Assembly: GCF_000264375.1 (NCBI RefSeq)
Contig: NZ_AJXW01000079.1
Coordinates: 1-64,000 of the forward strand
Origin: Rhodanobacter thiooxydans LCS2
Lineage (GTDB): Bacteria > Pseudomonadota > Gammaproteobacteria > Xanthomonadales > Rhodanobacteraceae
DNA: 64,000 bases
Reading direction: 5' to 3'
The notes beneath the pieces are model-generated. The model did not search any database and was not told where the DNA came from. It saw nothing but the letters and a program-made list of their open reading frames with translations. This document shows, piece by piece, positions 54,849-63,558 of this stretch (positions are counted from its first letter, which is position 1; each line of letters begins with the position of its first letter). Both the position numbers and the translations under genes were made by a program.

Positions 54849-55538
54849 TCATTCCACGTCGGACCAGTCCGGCAGTTCCGCAAGATCCGCAAGATCCGCC
54901 AGGCTGGCCATCTCCGCCAGCAGGTCGAGCGGCTCGGGCGCGGCGGCCGCCACCAGCGGCCAGCGGCCAACCACTTCGTACTTCGACTGGCCAAAGAAGC
55001 TGCGGATCAGCACGAACTCGGACACCTGCCACTGGATCGCCGCGACCGATTCCTCGATCGCATCAACGGCATGGCCATGCAGCATGGCCACGTGCGGCAG
55101 GAAGCTGGACACGCCGCTGACCTGCAGGCCGACACGCGACTGCGCCGCGGCAACCGCCTTGCGCAGCTCCAGCGCCGCCGCGGTGGTGAGGCCGTCCGCG
55201 CACAACACGAACGGGAACTGCCCGTCCCTGACGCTGAAGCGCATCGCCGAATCCAGCGTGACGGTGAACCCCTGTGCGCGCACGTCGCCGGCCGCAGCCA
55301 GCAGCGCCTCTTCCAGCGGCCAGCGCAGCCGCTCGGGCTTGCCCATCGGGCACAGCGTCAGATGCAGGTTGTCGATGCCAACCGGCGACCCACTGACCCG
55401 GTGCGACTTGCGGAAACGTTCGCCCGCGCCGGCGATCGCGCTGCGTGCGGAGTCGTCAGGCAGCAACGCAAAAAAATAGTTGATGCCGGCGGCGAGTGCG
55501 AACGGGTTCGATGAAGTGGAAATGAGCGCTGCCTCCAT
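54849..55538 (-). CDS. 2'-5' RNA ligase-like protein with altered second motif
   Basis: 229 residues of 2H phosphoesterase fold. The first motif is HLTL (59-62) but the second is HVAM (149-152), with Ala replacing the catalytic-site Thr. Function as an enzyme may be weakened or changed. The C-terminus ends in a short leucine-rich acidic tail with DNA-level repeats of GATCCGCAA. It is a distant paralogue of the protein at 42018. Confidence 0.8.
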   Translation of the reverse strand: MEAALISTSSNPFALAAGINYFFALLPDDSARSAIAGAGERFRKSHRVSGSPVGIDNLHLTLCPMGKPERLRWPLEEALLAAAGDVRAQGFTVTLDSAMRFSVRDGQFPFVLCADGLTTAAALELRKAVAAAQSRVGLQVSGVSSFLPHVAMLHGHAVDAIEESVAAIQWQVSEFVLIRSFFGQSKYEVVGRWPLVAAAAPEPLDLLAEMASLADLADLAELPDWSDVE

Positions 55539-55770
55539 GCCATCACGCCAGTGACCCGTTGCCGGCTGTCCCGCGACACCCAGGCCGGCCGGTCAACGGG
55601 ATCGAGCTTGCCGCTTGTGGACGGGACGCACAAGTACCGCCCTTGTCCGCATCCCGAAGCAGCGGTCATCGATCCCGCTCCGCGGCATGATCCGGAACAA
55701 CCGGCCGGGCGGCTTCCAACGCCGGAACCGCGTGTGTAGATTCGTCGAACCCACATGCGTGATCCAGCTG

Positions 55771-57025
55771 ATGTCGACACATCTTCGCCGCCACCCTTCT
55801 CTGCCTGTCCGCGCTCATTGCACCCGTGGCGACCGCCACCGAGGCCGGGCAGCCGCGGGCGCGCGACTTCTTCAAGGAGCTCAAACCGCTGCCCAACGAC
55901 CTGGCGCGCTACCAGTACCTGCATCGGCTGATGCCGCTGCTTTCGGACGATGACCGCAAGCAGGCGCGCCAGTTCCTCGCCTTTGCCGACGCCAATCTCG
56001 GCCTGTACCGGGCTGCCATTAGCGACTTTCCGTTCGCCAGTGCCGGCCGCGCCGATCTGGCCATGCCGTCACCGGCGCAATGGCAGGCCGTCAACGCCGT
56101 GGATGCCATTACCAGGCTCGCCGCGAACCGCCGCATCGTGATGGTCAACGAGGCCCATCACGACCCGCATACCCGCCTGCTCACGCTGGCCTTGCTGCCG
56201 CGCCTGCGTGCGCTAGGCTTCACCCACTTCGCTGCCGAGGCGCTCGACAAAAGCGATACCGAACTGGCCCACCGTGGTTACGCACTGGCCACGAGCGGCA
56301 GCGAATACCTGCGCGAACCGCTGTACGGCGACATCGTGCGCGAGGCGATCCGGCTCGGCTTCGTGATCGTGCCGTACGAGTCATCCGACATGACGCCGCA
56401 GATCCGGGAAAACAGCCAGGCTGATAATCTGTATCGCCGTGTTTTCATGGCAGACCCGGCGGCACGCCTGTTCGTGCATGCCGGTTATGCGCACATCGAC
56501 AAGGCTCCTGGCGGGCTGGGTGAGGATGTCCGGCCGATGGCAATGGAACTGAAGCGCTTGAGCGGTTTCGACCCCCTGTCCATCAACCAGACCGTATTCA
56601 GCGGAGTCGATCCCGCGCGACAGTCGCCGCATTATCGGCAACTGATTGCGGCATTCCATCCGGCCAGGGCCGCGGTTCTGCTGAACCGCGAAAACGGCAA
56701 GCCGTGGAGCGCCTACCCCCAGCGCAACGACGTCAGTGTGATCCTCCCGCCCACCAGCGACACCCCGCGTCCCGACTGGCTGAGCAGCGACCAGCGGCGC
56801 CACGCATGGCCGATCGATACCACCCTGTGCGCCCGGACACGCCCCTGTGTGATCGAAGCAACCCCGCCAAACGAACCGGACGATGCCACGCCGGCTGACC
56901 GTTACACCCTGCTGGACGTGCGCGAGCGAGCCGCGCTTTACCTGCGGCCAGGCGAATACCGGGTGCGGGCATGGGGCGCGAGCGGCAAGACGCTGGGTGA
57001 GCGCCGCGTTTCCATCGGCAGGTGA
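55771..57025 (+). pseudogene. Exported EreA/ChaN-like protein (paralogue 2), signal-peptide frameshift
   Basis: The 399-codon main frame (usable start GTG 55826) aligns along its length with the protein at 22717: VMVNEAHHDPHTR (NEAHH at 108-112), FAAEALDKSDTELAHRGYALA, LFVHAGYAHID and RTRPCVIEA. Just upstream, FAATLLCLSALIAPVATAT reads as a good signal peptide in the same frame, but its frame has no start before a TGA at about 55769. ATG 55771 is in another frame, one base off. A single-base insertion would explain this. If real, the product would stay in the cytoplasm from GTG 55826; if a sequencing error, this is an intact exported protein. Confidence 0.65.
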
Positions 57026-57060
57026 GAGGTGCCGCTGAGCCCTGCGCTGCGCATGGGCGC

Positions 57061-57327
57061 TCAGCGCAGCTGGCTATCCTTGCTGCCGCGGCGGTTGTAC
57101 AGGCTGGCGCTGCGCTGCTCCGCGTCCTGCGCTTCCTGGCAGGCCACGCACAGGCGCACGCCGGGCACGGCCTTGCGCCGTGCCGCGGGAATCGGCGCGT
57201 CGCATTCCTCGCAGTGTTTCAGGCCCGGGCCCTTGCGCAACTGCTGGCGCGCCCGCTGCACCGCATCGTCGACCGTGGCGTCGATCTGCTCCTGCACGGC
57301 GCCGTCGCCTGCCCAACCGGTTGCCAT
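57061..57327 (-). CDS. DksA/TraR C4-type zinc finger protein (YbiI-like)
   Basis: 88 residues. The zinc finger reads CEECDAPIPAARRKAVPGVRLCVACQ, preceded by a short helix (AVQEQIDATVDDAVQRARQQLRKG). It lacks the long coiled-coil of DksA, so it resembles YbiI rather than true DksA. It may bind RNA polymerase's secondary channel or act otherwise; not known. ATG 57327 has GGAGG seven bases upstream. Confidence 0.9.
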   Translation of the reverse strand: MATGWAGDGAVQEQIDATVDDAVQRARQQLRKGPGLKHCEECDAPIPAARRKAVPGVRLCVACQEAQDAEQRSASLYNRRGSKDSQLR

Positions 57328-57525
57328 GACCCTACCTCCGAAAACCCGCTGATATGACACATCACAAGCGGTGATCTGGGTGCGCCGGAAAAATGTTTCA
57401 AGCGCTGGCGGCCCGTTGTCACCGGGTGGTACAGCCGCGCGGCGTACCGGGTGCGTCGATTGGCGACATGGATGAGCATGGCGAAAGTGCCAGAATGGCG
57501 CTTCGCCCTTCATGGAGATCGCGTC

Positions 57526-59295
57526 ATGAGCTCGTCGTCGCCCGCCACTCCCGCTTTCGCCACCTTGCGCAGCGACGAAAGCGTCGCCAAGCAGCTGTTC
57601 CTGGGCAACATCCTGGAAGAGAACCTGTTTCCCTACCCCGAGATCAACGCCCGCGACAAGGAAATGCTGGGCGCGATGACCGACGCGATCGACCAGTTCC
57701 TCGCCGACAAGGGCGCCGCGCTGAAGCAGTACGACCGCGACGCCGAGCAGCCGGCCGAGTTCATCCAGGCACTGCGCGAGATGGGCCTGTTCGGCCTGAT
57801 CATCCCCGAGCAGTTCGGCGGCATGGAACTGTCCAACGGCGCCTACGCGCGCGTGCTTGGCCAGACATCAAGCCACGACAGCTCGGTCTCGCTGACTATC
57901 GGTGCGCACAGCTCGATCGGCATGAAAGGCCTGCTGCTGTTCGGCAGCGACGAGCAGAAGCAGCGCTACCTGGCGAAGCTGGCCACCGGCGAGATGATCG
58001 CCGCGTTCTGCCTCACCGAATCCGGCGCCGGCTCCGACGCCGCCTCGATCCGCACCAAGGCGACCCGCAACGACGACGGCAGCTGGACGCTTTCGGGCGA
58101 GAAAATCTGGATCACCAACGGCGGCATCGCCGACTTCTACACCGTGTTCGCGCGCACCGACACGCCCGAGGGCAAGATCACCGCCTTCCTGGTCGAGGCG
58201 AAGTGGCCCGGCGTCAGCCACGGCCCGCACGAGGACAAGATGGGCATTCGCGCATCAAGCACCACCACGGTCGCATTCGCCGATGTGCGGGTACCGGCGG
58301 AGAACGTGCTGGGCCCGGTCGGCAAGGGCTTCAAGGTGGCGATGACCATTCTGAACTCGGGCCGCACCGGCCTGGGCGGCGGCGCAGTGGGCGGCATGCG
58401 CACGCTGATCCGCCTGGCCAGCGCGCAGGCGAAAGAGCGCAAGCAGTTCGGCCAGCCGATCGCCGAGTTCGGCCTGGTGCGCGAGAAGATCGCGCAGATG
58501 ACGGTGGACTGCTTCGCCGCCGAGAGCGCGGTGTGGATGGTAGCGCACCTGATCGATGGCGGCGGCAGCGACTACTCGGTCGAGGCGGCGATGAGCAAGG
58601 TGTTCGCCAGCGAGGCAGTGCAGCGCGCGTCCTACGAGGCGCTGCAGATCGCCGCCGGCAACGGCTTCATGCGCGAGTTCCCGTACGAGCAGATCACCCG
58701 CGATACGCGGATCCTGTCGATCTTCGAGGGCACCAACGAGATCCTGCGGCTGTACATCGCGCTGTCCGGCCTGAAAGGCGTGGGCGCGGGCCTCTCCGAA
58801 TTGAAGGCCGCGGTGGGCGACATCTTCAACGAGCCGATCAAGGGCTTCGGCGTGCTCGGCAGCTACACCGGCCGTCGCATGCGCGAGGCCACTGGCTACG
58901 GCATCGATCGCATCGCGCACGAGCTGTCGCCGCGGCTGCGCAAGGTCGCCGCCACCTACGAGAAGTACACGGTGGAACTGTCCAGATCCTCCGACGCGCT
59001 GCTGCGCCGCTACGGCAAGAAGGTGGCCGACATGCAGCACGCGCAGAAGCGTCTGGGCGACATCGCGATCGACCTGTTCGTGGGCCTGTGCGTGTTGTCG
59101 CGCGCCGACAGCCTGCTGAAGCAGGCGCATCCGGCCGCGGACGAAGCCGTGAACATCGCCGAGGTGTTCGCGAAGCAGGCGCGCCGACGCATGGCACGCA
59201 ACGTACGCGGGCTGGAACGCAACGAGGACGAGGCGATCGAACAGCTGGCCGGCGCGGTACTCGCGCACGATGGCTACATGTGGGACGTGATCTGA
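57526..59295 (+). CDS. Acyl-CoA dehydrogenase (very-long-chain-like)
   Basis: 589 residues, longer than the 380-residue short-chain enzymes, with a C-terminal extension as in VLCAD/ACAD9-like proteins. FAD-binding and substrate motifs are present: AAFCLTESGAGSDAASIRT, WITNGGIADFYTVFA, and the catalytic Glu region ILSIFEGTNEILRLYIA. Introduces the 2,3 double bond in beta-oxidation. ATG 57526 follows GGAGA. Followed after 23 bp by an OsmC-family gene, probably in one transcript. Confidence 0.94.
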   Translation: MSSSSPATPAFATLRSDESVAKQLFLGNILEENLFPYPEINARDKEMLGAMTDAIDQFLADKGAALKQYDRDAEQPAEFIQALREMGLFGLIIPEQFGGMELSNGAYARVLGQTSSHDSSVSLTIGAHSSIGMKGLLLFGSDEQKQRYLAKLATGEMIAAFCLTESGAGSDAASIRTKATRNDDGSWTLSGEKIWITNGGIADFYTVFARTDTPEGKITAFLVEAKWPGVSHGPHEDKMGIRASSTTTVAFADVRVPAENVLGPVGKGFKVAMTILNSGRTGLGGGAVGGMRTLIRLASAQAKERKQFGQPIAEFGLVREKIAQMTVDCFAAESAVWMVAHLIDGGGSDYSVEAAMSKVFASEAVQRASYEALQIAAGNGFMREFPYEQITRDTRILSIFEGTNEILRLYIALSGLKGVGAGLSELKAAVGDIFNEPIKGFGVLGSYTGRRMREATGYGIDRIAHELSPRLRKVAATYEKYTVELSRSSDALLRRYGKKVADMQHAQKRLGDIAIDLFVGLCVLSRADSLLKQAHPAADEAVNIAEVFAKQARRRMARNVRGLERNEDEAIEQLAGAVLAHDGYMWDVI

Positions 59296-59318
59296 AACCC
59301 GACGCAGGAGAACCCGCC

Positions 59319-59732
59319 ATGAGCATCCCCACCGTCCGCGCCAGCACCGGCGCCGCGCCGTACACGGTCGATTTCACCGACGACCAGGGCAACACCTGGC
59401 ACGCCGACGAACCGGTCGACGAAGGCGGCGCCAACACCGGCCCGGCGCCCCACCGGCTGCTGCTGTCCGCCCTGGGTGCCTGCACCGCGATCACGCTGCA
59501 GATGTATGCGGCGCGCAAGCAGTGGCCGCTGCAACATGTCGACGTCGAGCTCGCGTTCAACCCCAACGGCACGCCCGAGTCGGGCAACGACATCACCCGC
59601 GTGATCACCCTGCAGGGCGAGCTGGACGACGAGCAGCGCGAGCGCCTGCTGCAGATCGCCAACAAGTGCCCGATCCACAAGGTGCTGACCGGCGAGGTGC
59701 GCATCGCTTCGCGGCTCGGGGGTTCCCCGTAA
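59319..59732 (+). CDS. OsmC-family protein
   Basis: 137 residues. The two redox Cys are in LLSALGACTAITLQMYAARK and ANKCPIHKVLTGEV; it is the YhfA-like branch (NTGPAPHRLLLSALGACTAIT). Family members reduce organic hydroperoxides, though this branch is less studied. ATG 59319 follows AGGAGA. Adjacent to the acyl-CoA dehydrogenase. Confidence 0.92.
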   Translation: MSIPTVRASTGAAPYTVDFTDDQGNTWHADEPVDEGGANTGPAPHRLLLSALGACTAITLQMYAARKQWPLQHVDVELAFNPNGTPESGNDITRVITLQGELDDEQRERLLQIANKCPIHKVLTGEVRIASRLGGSP

Positions 59733-59963
59733 CGCGCTGCTGCCGCGGCTCGGACCTCGGCTCGACAGGTGGGCGTGCCGGCGCCACGCGCACCGCAACG
59801 CGGCCGTCTGGAAGGCCGTTCCGGGACAGGTATCGCGGCCGTCATCCTGGCTTCTCCGCACTGCTGTCCGGAATGAATTCGCCGAAGGGCGGTGGAAGAG
59901 CTGCGGCACAATGTTGGGCGGCCATCACCCGCAACCTCGCCTCAGAATCTCCGCTCGCCTTGT

Positions 59964-60031
59964 CGTCATTCCGGCGAAGGCAGGACAAAAGCGAGCCACG
60001 CGAGCGTTGTCCGGCCTTCGCCGGAATGACG
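59964..60031. repeat. Inverted pair of REP-like palindromes
   Basis: 59964-59981 (CGTCATTCCGGCGAAGGC) faces its exact reverse complement at 60014-60031 across a 32-bp spacer. Same family as 6899-6981. Confidence 0.85.
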
Positions 60032-60121
60032 GTCGGGAAGATTGCGGGAATGGTGGCCTTGGGACGCAGGGCATGGATTTATTCCGGACTGCGGCGGCAG
60101 GCTTCTCCCCACCACACTTCC

Positions 60122-60150
60122 TTGACACTGCCACCCGGATAGGGTAAACG
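60122..60150 (+). promoter_or_regulatory. Candidate sigma-70-like promoter for the heme-copper operon
   Basis: TTGACA at 60122-60127 is followed by 17 bp and TAAACG at 60145-60150. The -35 is perfect and the -10 poor, as expected for an activator-dependent promoter. The first gene starts 35 bp later behind GGGGAGG. Confidence 0.4.
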
Positions 60151-60184
60151 GCGTCGACGTGGTGCTTTCCGGGGAGGCACGGCC

Positions 60185-60733
60185 ATGATTTTCCAGAACG
60201 TGATTTGGGCGATCACGCTGACAGGCATGGGGCTGGTGGCATTGGGCTTCATCTACGCCGTCACGCAGGCTGGCAGGCCGGCCGATGCCGCCGAGGCAGC
60301 GCGGGCACATCGAACTTCCACGACCTTGCGCCGCGCCTTGTTCGCGGCGCTTTTGCTGTTGGGCATCGGGATTGCCTGGGCCAGCTTGCGGCCCTTTCCG
60401 ATCCCGGCGCAGCATGCGCCGCTGCAGGCGGCGCAGGTGGTCGATGTGGTCGGCCACCAGTGGACCTGGGATGTCAGCCAGACCCACCTGATGGCGGGCG
60501 AGCCGGTGGAGTTCCGGGTGACCGCCAGCGACGTCAACCACGGCTTCGCGATCTACGCCCCGGATGGGCGCATCGTCATCCAGACCCAGGCGATGCCCGG
60601 CTTCACCAACAAGATCCTGTACACGTTCCTCACGCCGGGCACCTACAGGATCATGTGCCTCGAATACTGCGGCGTCGCACACAACGGGATGACCGCCGAA
60701 CTTGACGTTGCGGCGCGGGGGGACAAGTCATGA
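60185..60733 (+). CDS. norS: Heme-copper oxidoreductase subunit II with CuA domain (NorS-like)
   Basis: 182 residues. Two membrane helices (about 5-27 and 48-67), then a cupredoxin domain with a complete CuA site: His119 (DVNHGF), Cys158, Glu160, Cys162, His166 and Met169 in MCLEYCGVAHNGM. It would pass electrons from a periplasmic donor to subunit I. Its stop overlaps the next start. The gene order matches the norS-norY-senC-orf1 clusters of ammonia oxidisers, hence the symbol; ba3-type oxidase subunit II is the alternative. Confidence 0.85.
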   Translation: MIFQNVIWAITLTGMGLVALGFIYAVTQAGRPADAAEAARAHRTSTTLRRALFAALLLLGIGIAWASLRPFPIPAQHAPLQAAQVVDVVGHQWTWDVSQTHLMAGEPVEFRVTASDVNHGFAIYAPDGRIVIQTQAMPGFTNKILYTFLTPGTYRIMCLEYCGVAHNGMTAELDVAARGDKS

Positions 60734-62217
60734 GCTCGCTCGAACTCTACCCGCAGGACGAAAAACTGCCGCGTGGCGAACACGTGGCGTTCAACCTGTA
60801 CATGATCACCGCGTTGCTGCTGTTCGTGGTGATGATGCTGCTGGGCCTGACCATGCGCATGACCCAGGCCGACTGGACGCCGGTGCAGGCCGCGATGTTC
60901 TACAAGGTCATGACCATGCACGGCGCCGGCATGGTCGGCACCATGAGCCTGGCCAGCACCGCGGTGATGTGGTTCTTCCTGCGCAAGTACGTGTCACTGC
61001 ACCTGTGGGCATTCATGAGCAACTACGTGCTGTTCATGCTGGGTGCGCTGTGCATCATCTGGGCGGTGTTCGTCGGCGACTTCGCCAGCGCGTGGACCTT
61101 CCTGTACCCGCTGCCGGTGCACTCGATGGGGCTGTGGAGCAACGGCGCCGCCGCCTTGTTCATGGTCGGCTACCTGCTGATCGGCGTGGGCATGCTGCTG
61201 TTCTACCTGGATGCCGCCGCGGCGATCATCCACCGCTTCGGCAACCTGGGCCGCGGGCTGGGGTTGCAATGGCTGTTCGGCGGCGAGATCGACCCGAACC
61301 ATCCCAAGGCCGTGGTCGCCAGCACCATGGTGATCATCGCCAACTCGCTCGGCATTCTGGCCGGCGCGGTGGTGCTGGTGATGTGCCTGATCAACGCCTA
61401 CGACCCGGAGGTGGCGCTGAACGCGCTGGTGGTGAAGAACCTGATCTACTGGTTCGGCCACATGATCATCAACGCCACCATCTACATGGGCGTGATCGCC
61501 GTCTACGAATTGCTGCCGCGCTACACCGGCAAACCCTACGGGGTCTCGCGTCCGTTCCTTTGGTCGTGGGCGGCGAGCACCTTGTTCGTGATCATCGTGT
61601 TCCCGCACCACCTGCTGATGGATTACGCCGAGCCGCGCTGGATGCTGGTGATGGGCCAGATCATCTCCTATGCCGCGGGCTTCCCGGTATTCCTGGTGAC
61701 CGCGTATGGCGTGCTGACCAACATCCACCACTCCGGGTTGCGCTGGACGATGCCCTCGATGCTGGCCGTGCTGGCGCTGTTCGGCTGGGCCGCGGGCATC
61801 GTGCCGGCGATCATCGACGGCACCATCGGCGTCAACCGGGTGATGCACAACACGCAATGGGTGCCTGGGCATTTCCACTTCTACCTGCTGCTCGGCGTGC
61901 TGCCGATGGTCCTCACCCTGCTCTACCACGTGGTCGGCAGTCGCCGGCGGGCGCCGGTGAACAGCGGAACCGACCGCGCCGGCCTGCTCCTGTATGTCGT
62001 GGGTGGCATCAGCTTCTGCATGGTGTTCCTGTACGCCGGCCACATGAGCGTGGCGCGGCGCTTCTCCACGCACCTGCCGGAATGGCTGCCGTACGACCAG
62101 GCCGGTTCCATCGCCGCGATGGTGCTGATCCTGGGCATGCTGGTGTTCGCCACGCGCATCATCGTCGGCCTGCTCAAGGCGCCGATCGATGCCGATCCTG
62201 CGCACCCTGCTGGCTAG
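60730..62217 (+). CDS. norY: Heme-copper oxidoreductase subunit I, probable NO reductase (NorY-like)
   Basis: 495 residues, 12 or more helices. Heme and copper ligands are intact: His64 (MTMHGAG), His243 (WFGHMIIN), His292-His293 (PHH), His380 and His382 (VPGHFHF). But oxygen reductases of the A and B types have Tyr four residues after the first copper ligand (H-P-x-x-Y); here the residue is Asn247 (H-M-I-I-N). The cross-linked Tyr is needed for splitting O2, so an NO reductase of the sNOR type is the better reading. It overlaps norS by 4 bp and senC by 29 bp. Confidence 0.8.
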   Translation: MSSLELYPQDEKLPRGEHVAFNLYMITALLLFVVMMLLGLTMRMTQADWTPVQAAMFYKVMTMHGAGMVGTMSLASTAVMWFFLRKYVSLHLWAFMSNYVLFMLGALCIIWAVFVGDFASAWTFLYPLPVHSMGLWSNGAAALFMVGYLLIGVGMLLFYLDAAAAIIHRFGNLGRGLGLQWLFGGEIDPNHPKAVVASTMVIIANSLGILAGAVVLVMCLINAYDPEVALNALVVKNLIYWFGHMIINATIYMGVIAVYELLPRYTGKPYGVSRPFLWSWAASTLFVIIVFPHHLLMDYAEPRWMLVMGQIISYAAGFPVFLVTAYGVLTNIHHSGLRWTMPSMLAVLALFGWAAGIVPAIIDGTIGVNRVMHNTQWVPGHFHFYLLLGVLPMVLTLLYHVVGSRRRAPVNSGTDRAGLLLYVVGGISFCMVFLYAGHMSVARRFSTHLPEWLPYDQAGSIAAMVLILGMLVFATRIIVGLLKAPIDADPAHPAG

Positions 62218-62803
62218 CGCCCTGCTGCTGGTGTTCGGTGGCGCCGTACTGACGGTCGCCACCGACGGTTTCCACGCGTTCACCAGCGAAACCGCGCGCC
62301 GCCTCGCGGTGCGGCGCGAGCCGCCGCCGGTACCGGCCGTGACGCTGGAAACCCAGTCAGGCGCGCACGTCAACCTGGCCGAACTGCGCGGCCGCTGGGT
62401 GCTGGTCGACTTCATCTACACCCGCTGCCTTACCTGGTGCCTGGCGCTGGGCGGCGAGTTTGCGCAACTGCAGGATCAGCTCGCCGCGCCGCTGGCCGAC
62501 GGCCGGCTGGTGTTGCTCAGCATCAGTTTCGATCCGGCGCACGACACGCCCGCCGAGCTGGCGGCCTATCGGCAGCGCTTTCGTGGCCGCGACCACGGCT
62601 GGCTCGTCGCCCGGCCGACGAGCGAAGGCGATCTGCAACAGTTGCTGCACACCTTCGGCGTCACCGTGGTGCCGGACGGGATCGACGGCTACGTGCACAA
62701 CGCCGCGATCCAGGTGGTCGACCCGCAAGGACGGCTGGTGCTGATCCTGGACGCGGGCAATCCGCAGGCCGTCGCGCAGCTCATGCGGCGCAAGCTGCCA
62801 TGA
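62189..62803 (+). CDS. senC: SCO1/SenC-family copper chaperone
   Basis: 204 residues. N-terminal membrane anchor (LLASALLLVFGGAVLTVATDG), thioredoxin-like domain with the copper site Cys-x-x-x-Cys in YTRCLTWCLALG and the distal His in DGYVHNAAIQVV. It delivers copper to the CuA site of subunit II. ATG 62189 lies inside the end of norY; no closer start exists before the anchor. Confidence 0.9.
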   Translation: MPILRTLLASALLLVFGGAVLTVATDGFHAFTSETARRLAVRREPPPVPAVTLETQSGAHVNLAELRGRWVLVDFIYTRCLTWCLALGGEFAQLQDQLAAPLADGRLVLLSISFDPAHDTPAELAAYRQRFRGRDHGWLVARPTSEGDLQQLLHTFGVTVVPDGIDGYVHNAAIQVVDPQGRLVLILDAGNPQAVAQLMRRKLP

Positions 62804-63378
62804 GCACCGCCGAGCGCCAGCGCCTGGCTCCGGCCTTCGCCGTCGCGCTGTTCGTGGCCCTGCTGCTGCCGCCGGTACGGGCGTGGCTGGAAAGTCGCAT
62901 GAGCCTGCAGATGCTGGTGCAGATACCGCTGCTGATCACGGTCGGCTGGCTGCTGTCCGCCGCGTTGCCACCACGGCTTGGCGAGGGCATCGCGCGCTGG
63001 AACCGCCACGGCATCAGCAGCCTGGTGCTGGCCAGCCTGGCCGGCATGTTCTGGATGCTGCCGCGCTCGCTCGATGCGGCGATCGGTGAACCTTGGATGG
63101 CGGTGGCGAAGTTCGCCAGCGTGCCGCTGCTGATCGGCCTGCCGCTGGGGCTGGGCTGGCCGCACATGGGCTTCGTGGTGCGCGGCGTGTTCCTGCTCGA
63201 ACTGACCGCCACGTTCTTTCGGCTGGGCTGGCTGTACCTGGTCTCGCCGATCCGCCTGTGCAACAACTACCTGCTCGACGACCAGCAGCGCGCGGGCGAA
63301 GCCATGCTGGTGATCGGCAGCCTCCTGCTGGCCGGCGTGGCCATCAAGCTGCTGTGGGGGCGCTTCGACTCGACCTGA
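62800..63378 (+). CDS. Multi-pass membrane protein of the heme-copper operon (orf1-like)
   Basis: 192 residues, five to six transmembrane helices (PAFAVALFVALLLPPVRAW, LVQIPLLITVGWLLSAAL, GISSLVLASLAGMFWML and others) with His/Trp near helix ends (WPHMGFVV). Its ATG overlaps the senC stop (ATGA). The same position in norSY-senC clusters is occupied by a membrane protein named only orf1; a role in assembly or heme/copper handling is inferred from context. Confidence 0.8.
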   Translation: MSTAERQRLAPAFAVALFVALLLPPVRAWLESRMSLQMLVQIPLLITVGWLLSAALPPRLGEGIARWNRHGISSLVLASLAGMFWMLPRSLDAAIGEPWMAVAKFASVPLLIGLPLGLGWPHMGFVVRGVFLLELTATFFRLGWLYLVSPIRLCNNYLLDDQQRAGEAMLVIGSLLLAGVAIKLLWGRFDST

Positions 63379-63422
63379 AGGGCCACCGTCACGACGTCGG
63401 CCAATACCTGCCAGCGGCGGCG

Positions 63423-63450
63423 GTGGCGAGCCGTACAACCCGCTCGCCAC
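63423..63450. terminator. Hairpin after the heme-copper operon
   Basis: GTGGCGAGC (63423-63431) pairs exactly with GCTCGCCAC (63442-63450) around a 10-nt loop, 45 bp after the last stop. No T run follows. Confidence 0.55.
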
Positions 63451-63539
63451 GGCGGGAGAGAGCGCGGCGTTCACCGGCGGATTTTATCCCGTCACCCCTC
63501 CGTCCTGCGGAGCCGCTGCCCTCTTTTTCTTTTTAGTAC

Positions 63540-63550
63540 ATTACTGTAAT
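63540..63550. promoter_or_regulatory. Palindrome ATTACTGTAAT, likely operator of the MarR-type gene
   Basis: An 11-bp palindrome with one central unpaired base lies 8 bp before the first candidate ATG, in the only AT-rich stretch nearby (TTTTAGTACATTACTGTAATATCC). MarR proteins bind such short AT-rich palindromes and often repress their own genes. Confidence 0.45.
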
Positions 63551-63558
63551 ATCCAGTT

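Larger units (their letters stand above)
59733..60184. other. 452-bp intergenic region before the heme-copper operon
   Basis: No protein gene is supported. It holds the paired REP-like repeat (59964-60031) and the candidate promoter near 60122, both listed separately. I looked for FNR-type TTGAT-N4-ATCAA and NsrR/NorR-like sites by eye and saw none that is convincing. Confidence 0.5.

Noticed and set aside
54875-54905. Tandem GATCCGCAA repeats as a regulatory iteron
   Set aside because: They lie inside the 3' coding end of the 2H phosphoesterase-like gene and encode a Leu/Ala/Asp tail.
60730-62217. Subunit I as a cbb3-type oxidase
   Set aside because: There is no FixO/FixP-type cytochrome c subunit; subunit II has a CuA site instead, which cbb3 enzymes lack.
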